53,400 bases of DNA from Paenibacillus paridis (GTDB lineage Bacteria > Bacillota > Bacilli > Paenibacillales > Paenibacillaceae): positions 28,349-81,748 of the forward strand of contig NZ_VCIX01000072.1 in the NCBI RefSeq assembly GCF_006345825.1. Reading direction: 5' to 3'. This document shows positions 1-7,627 of the stretch, in pieces. The notes beneath the pieces are model-generated. The model was not told where the DNA came from, ran no database searches, and worked only from the letters and a program-made list of their open reading frames with translations. The first letter of the stretch is position 1, and the number at the start of each line of letters is the position of its first letter. The translations under genes and the position numbers were made by a program.

Positions 1-344
1 ATTAGCTTAGTGTTTGTGTAACAAACAGCTCTTCGAAAGCTCTGGCCAGATTTGACCTTTCTATTAGCTTTGCCTTTTTTGAGAGGGTTAAACCGCTAGA
101 CTATTAAAAGATTGCTTACCGGGCGTCAAAAACCCGCATAACGGCTGCAATGGTTATCAAAGTTGAAAGCTTTATATCATTTATCGGTCTTTGTTCCGGT
201 TAAATAAATGGATATCGAATGCACACAACTAGCTAAAGTAGCTGAACTATCGATTTATCCGCTCTTTTCACTCGCTTTGGCCTTCTCTCCATTTAAATTA
301 GCTGGAATTTCTACCGCTATTATCTACAATTCAGTATATTTCTG

Positions 345-375
345 GAATTTAGAAGGAATTCCTCCTTCTAAATTC
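345..375. repeat. 31-nt palindromic intergenic repeat, copy A
   Basis: Near-perfect inverted repeat built around GGAATTCCTCC with TTTAGAAG / CTTCTAAA arms. It shares arm sequence and centre with the element at 457-487 and with those at 17303-17493. Confidence 0.7.
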
Positions 376-456
376 TAAGATTTGATCAGAAATCAACGGA
401 AACCGTTAAATTAACGGTACAAATTCCATCTAATACATTTTTCAATCGAATAAGGC

Positions 457-487
457 TAGTTTAGAGGGATAAATTCCTTCTAAACTA
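457..487. repeat. 31-nt palindromic intergenic repeat, copy B
   Basis: Inverted repeat with arms TAGTTTAGA and TCTAAACTA around GGGATAAATTCCT. The outer arms differ from copy A but still pair with each other, which suggests that the fold is kept rather than the exact sequence. Confidence 0.7.
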
Positions 488-723
488 TAAGCATCTTTCG
501 AAAATCTCTGCACGCTCCCATATAACGAGTAAGGACAGCCAGTCTCTTTAACGTTTTAAATTCTTTTTATGCCACTTCAGGCAACAATTTAAACGATGTT
601 TCAAATAGCGGCCAATAGGTTATAAACTGGTAGCTAATGAAACTCATAATTTACAATCGTATTCTGCACCTTACTTATTCCCCTCCACCTACTTACCAGC
701 ATGACGGACAACGCAAATAACAC

Positions 724-775
724 AAAAAAGCCCCTTGTCCACCAGCTCCGGCAAGCCGGCAGACAATAAGGGGTT
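724..775 (-). terminator. Rho-independent terminator of spoIIE
   Basis: On the minus strand a CCCCTT...TGTC arm pairs with GACAAGGGG and is followed by a run of six T. It lies about 180 nt past the spoIIE stop, with nothing recognisable between. Confidence 0.7.
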
Positions 776-954
776 TAGAATAGAGCTCAGAAGTCAGATC
801 CACACCTGCTCACCGTTCAGATGCACCTCTCCCACACAGCCTAATCACAGCTCTTCAACTCATCAAATAGATGCACTTCCCATAGCTTGCTTAACAGATC
901 TCGCAATCACTGTTCAGGCATACCACCCCCATGCAGTCAGATCGACATGGCTCT

Positions 955-3447
955 TCAACTCACCGTCCTTGGCCGCTCCATACGCGTTACGCCAGGGAAG
1001 CGGAAGGATGCCCACTCCGGCAGATGCTTATCGATCCTTGCAACGAGCACTGTCATATCATCCACAATTTCACCGTTATGATGGCGCACGACCTTGTCCA
1101 GCAGCGCATCGGCCATCTCCTGCGGATCTTCCGTATCCAGTTCGCCAATAATCCGTTTCATCCATAATTCTTTATTTACCGCAAGCCCTGGTGCATCATA
1201 AATACCGTCGCTCATCATGACGAGCGTATCCCCAGATTGCATTTGCATAGAAACAAAATCAATATCAATGTCTTGAATGATGCCAATGGGCAAGTTGTTA
1301 GCTGTTATTGGAATAACCTCATTTCCTCGTTTAATAAAGCTTGGGGTCGATCCTATCTTCATAAACGTCGTCTGAGCTGTGTATAAATCTACAATCGCCA
1401 GATCGACGGTAGCGAATACTTCATCGGAGGATCGCAGCAAAAGCACCGAATTCACGGACTTCACAGCCAGCTTCTCATCCATGCCAGACTGCAGCAGCTG
1501 CTGCAGGATCGATAAAGCCGCGCTGCTCTCCTGTCGCGCCCGCTCTCCATTGCCCATGCCATCGCTAATCGCAACAGCAAATTTGCCGTTGCCCAGTTCC
1601 ACCATGCTAAAGCTGTCCCCTGACAGCAGATCGCCTCCTTTAGCCGCACCGGCTATTCCCGTCTCAACTTCATACTGCTTGGCCGAGCCAAAAGCCACAA
1701 GCGTCGGTTCCCCGCTCCTTGTCGGAGGGCGCTCGGATTTGACTGCAATGTGCTCTCCCAAAATATCACTGAGGAGCGGAGCAATAATTTTACGGCACTC
1801 ATCATATCCCTGCCCAAAGGAATGATAGACCTCGATATCAACGTTTCCCTCCTCCAAACTTACAATGTCAATGCCCTGAACGGACAAGCCGAGCCCCTCC
1901 ACCGCCTCCCGAATTTGTTCTTCCTGCAAATGCAGCGTCTGCCCTTCCCGTTTAATTTCCTTAGCCAAATCCTCCATGACCTGCGACACGCCTTGCAATT
2001 GATCAGCAACAAGTCCGCGAGAGTCGAATATTTGCTTCTTCCAGTGCATATTATTTTGATAAAGCTCGTACTGTTGAGTCATGTCATTCAGTACCTGAGA
2101 CGATTTTACGCAATGGGCCGACCACGCACGCGGAATTTCCTTTGCCGAAGGCACCCGCTGCTCTTCTACTACGGTTATCATATCGGTCATCATTTTGTAC
2201 GTGTGAAAAAACTTGTCCTCCCAGCAAGCATTCTGACGATGACAGCTCGCACAGCTGCGCTCAGCAACCGCATTCATAAAATGACCGATCTCTTCCTCCT
2301 TGTTCAGCGTAGTTACATTGTTGTTCAGTTGACCAAAGCTTCGAGATAGCTGGCGGAACACCTCCGAGTATTGGGATACACGATCTGCTGTCACCTCACG
2401 CACCCGCTTTGCATATTCATGCTGAGACTTGGCATGCTCGTTCGTTCCCGGCACATAGCGCGAAATCGTACGAATCATACTGCGCGGCGTAAGCATAAGC
2501 AGCGTGGCTGCAGCTACGGATTCCCAGGTTGAGCTCATCACATCAGCCTGGCTTCCTACATATATGGATAAAATCGATGTTCCAAGCAACATCCCGAATG
2601 CCGCCGCCATTTTGCCGCCATCACGCAGCAAGCCAGCCAGCAACCCCGCAAACGCGAGTAAGCTCATTTGTACGACTGCCCCGAAGTCAGCCAAGCTTAG
2701 GATGAGTCCTGCAACAACACCGACCGAAGCGCCTAGCGGTGCGCCGCCTGCAAGTGCAAATAACAGCAGCATATAACGAGACATGACATGTTCTGCCGAC
2801 ATGCCGTAAAATACCCAGCCTACGGCGCCCGTCATGACTGATGCAAGAAGAATCATCAGACAAATGATTTCTTCGTTTTTGAGCGTAGCCGATTTCTTGG
2901 TCATGGTAAGCACCGGAATGGCCTGAATGAATACGAGCGTAAGCACGAAACCAAGCGCCGCCTCCACGACAACGAGCATAAAGTTATACCAGCTTAGCTC
3001 GTCCCCTATAAACACGCTGAACATCTGAACTAATAACGTGGAAGCGAAGACCAGAATAGGGGCCGAGGAAAGCTCAGCCTTCTCGTACGCCTCCAGTCCC
3101 TTCAGAAACAAGAACAACACCGCAATCTCCATCGCAATCCACATGGGCGCCGGATCGGCAGCCAGCCAGCTGCCAGCAACCAAGGATATGGCCACCCACG
3201 GGTATATATCCCTTCTCATGAAATAAATAACGGCGAAATAAGCAATTGCAAACGGCATAAGTGATTCAAGTATGACTGCCCTGCCAAGCAAGAAAGCTAC
3301 GCCTACCAGCAGAAATGTCCACTTTTTGGCTAAAAGAACCTGAATGAAGCGGCGTGCCGCCACCCACTCTCGTCCTTTCTGCATAAACGCCTGAGCCAGA
3401 CCTGTCCGTTTCATACCGGGAAGCACAACCACGTTTTCCTTTTCCAT
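955..3447 (-). CDS. spoIIE: Stage II sporulation protein E, serine phosphatase
   Basis: Membrane-bound PP2C-type phosphatase that dephosphorylates SpoIIAA and so releases sigma-F in the forespore; it also acts at the polar septum (family knowledge). The 830 residues are close to the 827 of B. subtilis. Seen here: a run of hydrophobic segments over about residues 35-330, a soluble middle region with a CxxC (SCASCH), and a C-terminal phosphatase domain with metal-binding motifs SDGMGNG (about residue 627), MSDGIYDAP (about 744) and DDMTVLV (about 795). The ATG start is followed by a charged N-terminus. The gene stands alone, with its own promoter upstream (21-bp spacing and an 0A box) and a terminator downstream, and it ends the conserved block. 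Confidence 0.97.
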   Translation of the reverse strand: MEKENVVVLPGMKRTGLAQAFMQKGREWVAARRFIQVLLAKKWTFLLVGVAFLLGRAVILESLMPFAIAYFAVIYFMRRDIYPWVAISLVAGSWLAADPAPMWIAMEIAVLFLFLKGLEAYEKAELSSAPILVFASTLLVQMFSVFIGDELSWYNFMLVVVEAALGFVLTLVFIQAIPVLTMTKKSATLKNEEIICLMILLASVMTGAVGWVFYGMSAEHVMSRYMLLLFALAGGAPLGASVGVVAGLILSLADFGAVVQMSLLAFAGLLAGLLRDGGKMAAAFGMLLGTSILSIYVGSQADVMSSTWESVAAATLLMLTPRSMIRTISRYVPGTNEHAKSQHEYAKRVREVTADRVSQYSEVFRQLSRSFGQLNNNVTTLNKEEEIGHFMNAVAERSCASCHRQNACWEDKFFHTYKMMTDMITVVEEQRVPSAKEIPRAWSAHCVKSSQVLNDMTQQYELYQNNMHWKKQIFDSRGLVADQLQGVSQVMEDLAKEIKREGQTLHLQEEQIREAVEGLGLSVQGIDIVSLEEGNVDIEVYHSFGQGYDECRKIIAPLLSDILGEHIAVKSERPPTRSGEPTLVAFGSAKQYEVETGIAGAAKGGDLLSGDSFSMVELGNGKFAVAISDGMGNGERARQESSAALSILQQLLQSGMDEKLAVKSVNSVLLLRSSDEVFATVDLAIVDLYTAQTTFMKIGSTPSFIKRGNEVIPITANNLPIGIIQDIDIDFVSMQMQSGDTLVMMSDGIYDAPGLAVNKELWMKRIIGELDTEDPQEMADALLDKVVRHHNGEIVDDMTVLVARIDKHLPEWASFRFPGVTRMERPRTVS

Positions 3448-3894
3448 GACCAGACACCACCATTTCCGAATGTAATGTGTTTCCCATTATAGGAGGTTGT
3501 CCGTATGAAGTTTGTCAGTTAACGTAACACGTTTGTAAATTTTTTCCGACAAAAAGAATTAGCCCCGCGTGCATTGTCAGCGCCTTGTCAAAGGTATGCG
3601 CCGTAACGGTTTCTCCCCATTTCACCGAATCGAAAACCAAAACTCCGACAACAAAATATGTGCTGTTTATTTTTAGGATGTTGGCGAAACAACGTGATAA
3701 CCTGTCGGGAATGATGGAGGATCAGAGAAAAGTATTTTTTCGGGGGCAGCCATGCGACATTCAAACGACACTCCCCGTGCCCCGATGCCTTCTGTCCTTT
3801 CATTCATCAGCATTTACGCAGGTTTGGCAGCCTGCTTCGACAGCATGTAGTACGCTTGTACGATTAATTTGTATGATCAGCCATACGTGAAACG
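3448..3894. other. spoIIE upstream region without genes
   Basis: It holds the spoIIE promoter at its low end and two Spo0A-box-like motifs (3544-3553 and 3644-3650). B. subtilis has two tRNA genes between yabR and spoIIE; no cloverleaf or T-loop sequence is visible here. Open frames in the region lack ribosome-binding sites and were not accepted. Confidence 0.6.
3486..3553 (-). promoter_or_regulatory. spoIIE promoter, 21-bp spacing, with Spo0A box
   Basis: Minus strand: -10 TATAAT at 3486-3491 and -35 CTGACA at 3513-3518, separated by exactly 21 bp. A Spo0A-box-like TTTGTCGGAA lies at 3544-3553. The B. subtilis spoIIE promoter is known for consensus-like hexamers 21 bp apart activated by Spo0A~P, so the unusual spacing is retained here. 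Confidence 0.75.
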
Positions 3895-3932
3895 CAAAAA
3901 GAGCAGAACCGGGTAGGTTCTGCTCCATGTAT
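3895..3932 (-). terminator. Terminator of yabR
   Basis: Minus strand: GAGCAGAACC pairs with GGTTCTGCTC around a short loop and is followed by TTTTT. It sits about 20 nt past the yabR stop. Confidence 0.85.
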
Positions 3933-3951
3933 AATGTTATGACGATTCAGC

Positions 3952-4476
3952 TTATACTCGCTTGGCACCGCGTCCGCCGCGTTTGCCCTCCGTATTCTTC
4001 TTCAAAGAGGAGATGCGTTCTTCGCTGTCTTTCAGGAAACGTGACACTTTATCCTCGAATGACGGTTTACCGTATGCCGGTCTGCCAGACGATTGCTTGT
4101 TGAAGGGACGACCGCCGCCGCCACCACCACCGCCGCCACCGCGGTTGAAACGTTCGCCACCACCACCACTACCGCCAGTGCTTCCACCGCCGCCTCCGCT
4201 GTGACGCTCGCGTTGTTGTGGCGCTGGTTGGCCTTCTGGCCGGTCAATGGCTTGCTTAATGGAAAGTCCGATCTTTCCGTCTTTGTCCACGTTGATCACT
4301 TTAACTTTCACGACATCGTCGATTTTCAGGTGATCCTTCACGTCTTTGACGTAATTATCAGCAATTTCCGAAATGTGAACAAGACCCGTGACACCTCCCG
4401 ACAAGTCGACAAATGCCCCAAAATGCGTAATGCCTGTCACTTTTCCTTCTAACTTAGCGCCCACTTCAATTGCCAT
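3952..4476 (-). CDS. yabR: S1-domain RNA-binding protein, YabR type, with glycine-rich insert
   Basis: An S1 RNA-binding domain occupies residues 3-72 (GKVTGITHFGAFVDL, then GLVHISEIA), typical of the YabR/GSP13 group. At 174 residues it is longer than B. subtilis YabR (about 128). The extra length is a Gly/Ser/Arg-rich stretch at about residues 93-130 with runs of up to ten glycines, followed by a basic tail ending GKRGGRGAKRV. The position between divIC and spoIIE matches B. subtilis. The SD GGGAGG lies 12 nt from the ATG, and a hairpin repeat ends right at that SD (4492-4556). A role in translation or RNA binding is inferred from the fold only. Confidence 0.9.
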   Translation of the reverse strand: MAIEVGAKLEGKVTGITHFGAFVDLSGGVTGLVHISEIADNYVKDVKDHLKIDDVVKVKVINVDKDGKIGLSIKQAIDRPEGQPAPQQRERHSGGGGGSTGGSGGGGERFNRGGGGGGGGGGRPFNKQSSGRPAYGKPSFEDKVSRFLKDSEERISSLKKNTEGKRGGRGAKRV

Positions 4477-4491
4477 AAAATAAAATGTTCC

Positions 4492-4556
4492 TCCCTAAAA
4501 GTTATGCGAAGCAAAACTGAATTCATAAGCATGAGCTAAAAGTTTTGCGAAAACGC
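4492..4556 (-). repeat. Hairpin repeat ending at the yabR ribosome-binding site
   Basis: On the minus strand the leader holds CATGCTTATGAATTC, then AGTTTTG-CTTCG-CATAACT (a hairpin), then TTTAGGGAGG, the SD of yabR. A second GTTTTCGCAAAAC hairpin precedes it. The same order of blocks, with closely similar sequence, stands directly before the rplY SD (32152-32260). Confidence 0.7.
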
Positions 4557-4624
4557 TATTAACGTGATTATAACCGAACCGTTCAAGTAAGGTCAACAGA
4601 CGTTCACCCGATTTACAGCCCTAT

Positions 4625-4933
4625 TTAGTCACTGAATATTTGCTGCTCTCCTTCTTTTACCATGCCCTGCTCTTTTGTTGCCAGTTGTTCGATATATTCC
4701 GGATCATTTAAACGTTCAATTTGACGTTTGAGCGCTTCTGTTTCTTTGGTTGAGGCATCCAGTTGCCCTTGGATTGTGGTGAGCTTAACGCCAGTCGCCG
4801 TTTTCTGCTGCATTTGGCCGAAGATCGTATACCCCGCCCAACCCATAAATAGCACGATGAACATCAACCATAGTTTAAACCGGCGTTTTGTGCCAGCATT
4901 CCCTGGCGTTTTATTTACAGCTGCTGTTGCCAT
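4625..4933 (-). CDS. divIC: Cell division protein DivIC (FtsB-like)
   Basis: Small bitopic septum protein: a basic N-terminus, one membrane segment at about residues 20-40, then an extracytoplasmic coiled coil (QMQQKTATGVKLTTIQGQLD onwards) with the FtsB/DivIC-type LNDPEYIEQLA motif near residue 75. In B. subtilis it forms a complex with FtsL and DivIB in the divisome. The 102 residues fit the family (about 105-125). AGGAGG precedes the ATG. Eight nucleotides separate it from yabQ upstream, so it is probably transcribed with yabP-yabQ. Confidence 0.92.
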   Translation of the reverse strand: MATAAVNKTPGNAGTKRRFKLWLMFIVLFMGWAGYTIFGQMQQKTATGVKLTTIQGQLDASTKETEALKRQIERLNDPEYIEQLATKEQGMVKEGEQQIFSD

Positions 4934-4941
4934 GAGCGGTG

Positions 4942-5550
4942 TTACCTCCTAAACCATTTACTCCACATTCGAGCAATTAGTAGTCCAAAGCCCTTCAGCT
5001 TATCGGTTAACTGCCATTTGGCCGTGTAGGACGAGAGCCAGCGCCATAGGGGCCGCGTGACAGGTCGAACCATCCAAGCAAACAGTTTCCAAAATGGACG
5101 AACCAATTGTAACACAATTTTCAAAACGAAAATAGTGAGCGCAGACCCAAATGCAAATATGACCAATCCTAGCTTATACAGCAATAAAATCGGCTTTACG
5201 ACAAGGATTTCCAGACATTTCAACAAAATGGAGATCAGCTTGCGTACTGCTCCTATGAGCCATTTCACAACGACGATAACCACTCGGCTGAGGAGCAAAT
5301 AATAGATTATGATACCAATAGCAAGTCCAATAAAAACGTACGCCCGCACCTCGCCATTGTTGCTAGCGTACAGCACCCGAAAGACGACTAGCGCCGCCGC
5401 CATCCAGTAGATCACGTCAAGCACCGGCAGCCACCAGCGCGGAAACTTCAGCTCGTTCGAAACGACCCGATAGCCGTCGAACACGGTTCCCATGCCTAGT
5501 CCGGATAACAGCATGGCTGCCATCGTCATCCATTGCATGCTAAGCGTCAC
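4942..5550 (-). CDS. yabQ: Spore cortex biosynthesis protein YabQ
   Basis: Membrane protein needed for cortex formation in B. subtilis, made in the mother cell under sigma-E. The 202 residues have N-terminal hydrophobic segments (about 1-25, 38-60 and 68-88), a longer hydrophobic stretch near 112-145 and a basic C-terminal tail. The start is GTG, overlapping the TGA stop of yabP by four bases (GTGA), which indicates translational coupling. Order yabP-yabQ-divIC is as in B. subtilis. Confidence 0.9.
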   Translation of the reverse strand: MTLSMQWMTMAAMLLSGLGMGTVFDGYRVVSNELKFPRWWLPVLDVIYWMAAALVVFRVLYASNNGEVRAYVFIGLAIGIIIYYLLLSRVVIVVVKWLIGAVRKLISILLKCLEILVVKPILLLYKLGLVIFAFGSALTIFVLKIVLQLVRPFWKLFAWMVRPVTRPLWRWLSSYTAKWQLTDKLKGFGLLIARMWSKWFRR

Positions 5551-5834
5551 TTAAATAGCTTCCCGAACAGCCCTTTTGATTTGGAAGCGGCAGTATTCCC
5601 ATCCATATAGGCGAGCGAATGGACGAGCCCTTCAATAGCTACCAATCCCTGTTCAAGGCTCAGATGCTTCATATGCAAATTTTGGCCCTTAACCGCCAAG
5701 AAGCCAAGCTCCGTCTCTAGTAAAAACTCCTCGCTGTCGAAGCTTTCCACGTTCACTACACCGGTAAGCTCAAGCAGCTTTCGATTCAGCATTTTGACTT
5801 CCTGATGCTTCTGACCTTTGCCTTGGTCAACCAT
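5547..5834 (-). CDS. yabP: Sporulation protein YabP
   Basis: YabP/YqfC family protein, required for sporulation in B. subtilis and made under sigma-E. The frame stays open upstream, but the start was put at the ATG of MVDQGKGQ because GGAGG lies 8 nt before it and family similarity begins just after. The 95 residues carry the typical core LTGVVNVESFDSEEFLLET and the C-terminal GLFGKLFK. It overlaps yabQ by four bases. A clear sigma-E promoter was not found in the upstream 150 bp. Confidence 0.9.
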   Translation of the reverse strand: MVDQGKGQKHQEVKMLNRKLLELTGVVNVESFDSEEFLLETELGFLAVKGQNLHMKHLSLEQGLVAIEGLVHSLAYMDGNTAASKSKGLFGKLFK

Positions 5835-5999
5835 AGACTCGTCCTCCGCTTCATTAGCATGTCTTTGACGCAAACGGCTAGCAGGCCAATGACGGCATCG
5901 CATACGTTTCACGTTCAAATATAAGAGGCGGGCAAGCGCAAGGCTTATCCTGTCTTATATGTTAAGACTAGCTTATGGGTGGAAGACAAGAATTAGAAC

Positions 6000-6746
6000 C
6001 TAATCTCTTGGATTCTCAGACATAAGAGCATCGTCATTCCACTCGGTGTTCACCTGCAGGAAGACGAGCAGCAATACGATAACGAAGAACTGGAAGGCGA
6101 AATTAATATATAAATCAAGCAACAGGTTTACAATGACACTCTCGACAGGCAATAGAGCCGCTATTCCAATGCCTGGAACGAGGACAAGGCCTGTGATCGC
6201 GCCACCCCCAATGGCATATCCCGCAAATTTAAAAAACCTTCTACGCGCCATCTCGCGGCAAATTTCCAAAGGATTCGTACGGGAGGTATCTGTCACAGCC
6301 ACAACTATGGGCAGCAGCATAAGCCATACCGCGCAGAGAATACCCGGGATCACGAAAAGAATCAGGCCCGCGCTTATGATTGCATTTTGCAAAAAACCGT
6401 AGATTAGTATCTTCGGCCATTTGCGAATACCAAATCTTATCGACTGCTTAAGCCCCACATTCCCGCCAGTAAGCCGTCCCAGTATGTAATAAACCACCAT
6501 AAGCGCTACGACGCTCAAGAAAATCAGCTGAATAATAGCATCCATTCCCGTCGTAGACGAAAAAAAGCCTCTTTCATTCCAGCTTTCGTCAACAAAATAG
6601 TATTTGATCACTTCGGCAGGAAGAGTCAAGATAGCCACAAGCGCAAAAATAGGAAGCATATTTTTGGTAAATAACGAAAATGCATGGCTTAACAAAGGGA
6701 AACCCTTTCGCCGATACTCAGGAACGAGCAATTGGAATTGATTCAT
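6000..6746 (-). CDS. Multi-pass membrane protein of unknown function
   Basis: I do not recognise a characterised family with confidence. The 248 residues contain about five to six hydrophobic segments (near 30-45, 70-92, 115-155, 172-200 and 205-235), with a G/P-rich VIPGILCAVWLMLLPIVV core that recalls YciC/DUF975-type membrane proteins. GGAGG lies 8 nt before the ATG. It sits between yabP and rqcP, where B. subtilis has no gene, so it is an addition to the conserved cluster. The rqcP terminator ends that operon upstream, so it probably has its own promoter. The C-terminus is acidic and cytoplasmic-looking. Confidence 0.75.
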   Translation of the reverse strand: MNQFQLLVPEYRRKGFPLLSHAFSLFTKNMLPIFALVAILTLPAEVIKYYFVDESWNERGFFSSTTGMDAIIQLIFLSVVALMVVYYILGRLTGGNVGLKQSIRFGIRKWPKILIYGFLQNAIISAGLILFVIPGILCAVWLMLLPIVVAVTDTSRTNPLEICREMARRRFFKFAGYAIGGGAITGLVLVPGIGIAALLPVESVIVNLLLDLYINFAFQFFVIVLLLVFLQVNTEWNDDALMSENPRD

Positions 6747-6833
6747 AGATTCGTCCTCCGAGTATATAAACCTTTTTTATGAAGCTGAAACAGGTAATCT
6801 AGCAAAATTAGAAGCCGCCTATTACGCACAAAA

Positions 6834-6872
6834 AAAAGACTGCCTGCAAGTGTTAAGCTTGTAGACAGTCCT
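6834..6872 (-). terminator. Terminator of the hup-rqcP unit
   Basis: Minus strand: GACTGTCTACAAGC pairs with CTTGCAGGCAGTC, followed by eight T. It starts a few bases past the rqcP stop. Confidence 0.9.
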
Positions 6873-6877
6873 CGATG

Positions 6878-7168
6878 TTATTGCTGTTGTTCCCAGTCGA
6901 GCGTGTTCTCGCGCTGGCGTTGTTCTTCTTTCACCAAGGTATACAGCTCTCCGGCTTCATCCTTACGGGTCGTCTCCGCGATTCGCTCAACGCGCACGGT
7001 TACGATCTTCTGACCGTATTGGATTTGGAGCTCATCACCGACCTTTACGGCGCTGCTGGCTTTCGCTTCGCGGCCATTGATCCATACGCGCCCTTGCTCG
7101 GATACATCCTTCGCAACGGTACGGCGTTTGATCAGGCGGGATACCTTAAGAAATTTATCCAATCGCAT
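6878..7168 (-). CDS. rqcP: S4-domain protein RqcP (YabO)
   Basis: Small S4 RNA-binding protein (residues 1-62: MRLDKFLKVSRLIKRRTVA, then GRVWINGREAKASSAVKVGD). In B. subtilis YabO is RqcP, which works with RqcH to add C-terminal alanine tails on stalled 60S-type nascent chains. The 96 residues compare with about 86. Only three bases separate its ATG from the hup stop, and the only SD-like bases lie inside hup, so translation is probably coupled to hup. The C-terminal tail is rich in E/Q/R. Confidence 0.92.
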   Translation of the reverse strand: MRLDKFLKVSRLIKRRTVAKDVSEQGRVWINGREAKASSAVKVGDELQIQYGQKIVTVRVERIAETTRKDEAGELYTLVKEEQRQRENTLDWEQQQ

Positions 7169-7171
7169 AAA

Positions 7172-7444
7172 CTATTGGATAGCTTCTTTCAATTTGTTGC
7201 CTGCTTTGAAAGCAGGAACTTTTGCTTCCGAAATTTCGATTGGAGCGCCTGTTTGCGGGTTGCGTCCAGTGCGTCCAGCACGTTTACGAGTTTCGAAAGT
7301 ACCGAAGCCGATCAATTGTACTTTATCGCCACCAGCAAGCGCATCCGTTACTTCGCCCAAGAAGCCGTTAAGTACTGCTTCTACGTCGCGTTTAGTCAAA
7401 CCGCTTTTTTCTGCAATGTTGTTAATCAAGTCTGTTTTGTTCAT
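7172..7444 (-). CDS. hup: HU family DNA-binding protein
   Basis: Histone-like nucleoid protein, 90 residues, full family length. Seen: MNKTDLINNIAEKSGLTKRD at the start, the FGTFETRKRAGRTGRNPQTG DNA-wrapping arm at about residues 47-66, and the closing FKAGNKLKEAI. An ideal AGGAGG precedes the ATG. It lies between mazG and rqcP, where B. subtilis has no hup (hbs is elsewhere), and is read together with rqcP. Confidence 0.97.
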   Translation of the reverse strand: MNKTDLINNIAEKSGLTKRDVEAVLNGFLGEVTDALAGGDKVQLIGFGTFETRKRAGRTGRNPQTGAPIEISEAKVPAFKAGNKLKEAIQ

Positions 7445-7627
7445 TATAAAATCCTCCTAATTCGTTACCGATATTTTTTGTGGTCGACGCTTAAAGCGCC
7501 GCCGTTGCTTTCAATGCTTACTCTCACGAAGAATACTTATTCTGCCTTCTAGCAAATAAATCCTGCCGCTTTTTTAAATTTTTTTGCGGTTGGTGTGGAA
7601 TTAAGGCGATTCCTGACGAAATGGAAG

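Larger units (their letters stand above)
1..723. other. Gene-free region downstream of spoIIE with palindromic repeats
   Basis: No convincing coding frame on either strand. The stretch is AT-rich and carries copies of a short palindrome (full copies at 345-375 and 457-487, half-sites near 291-312 and 421-433) related to copies at 17303-17493. The rest shows nothing I can name. The window edge cuts whatever lies further left. Confidence 0.6.

Noticed and set aside
735..1167. Plus-strand frames at the 3' end of spoIIE
   Set aside because: They overlap the terminator and phosphatase domain, have no SD and no recognisable content.
3448..3951. tRNA genes expected between yabR and spoIIE
   Set aside because: No T-loop (GTTCRAATC type) or acceptor pairing on either strand.
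3962..4247. Pro-rich and Ala/Val-rich frames opposite and beside yabR
   Set aside because: Shadows of the glycine-rich codons of yabR in other frames.
5835..5960. Possible sigma-E promoter of yabP (TTATATT upstream of CGTATGCGAT)
   Set aside because: Spacing is too short and the -10 match is poor.
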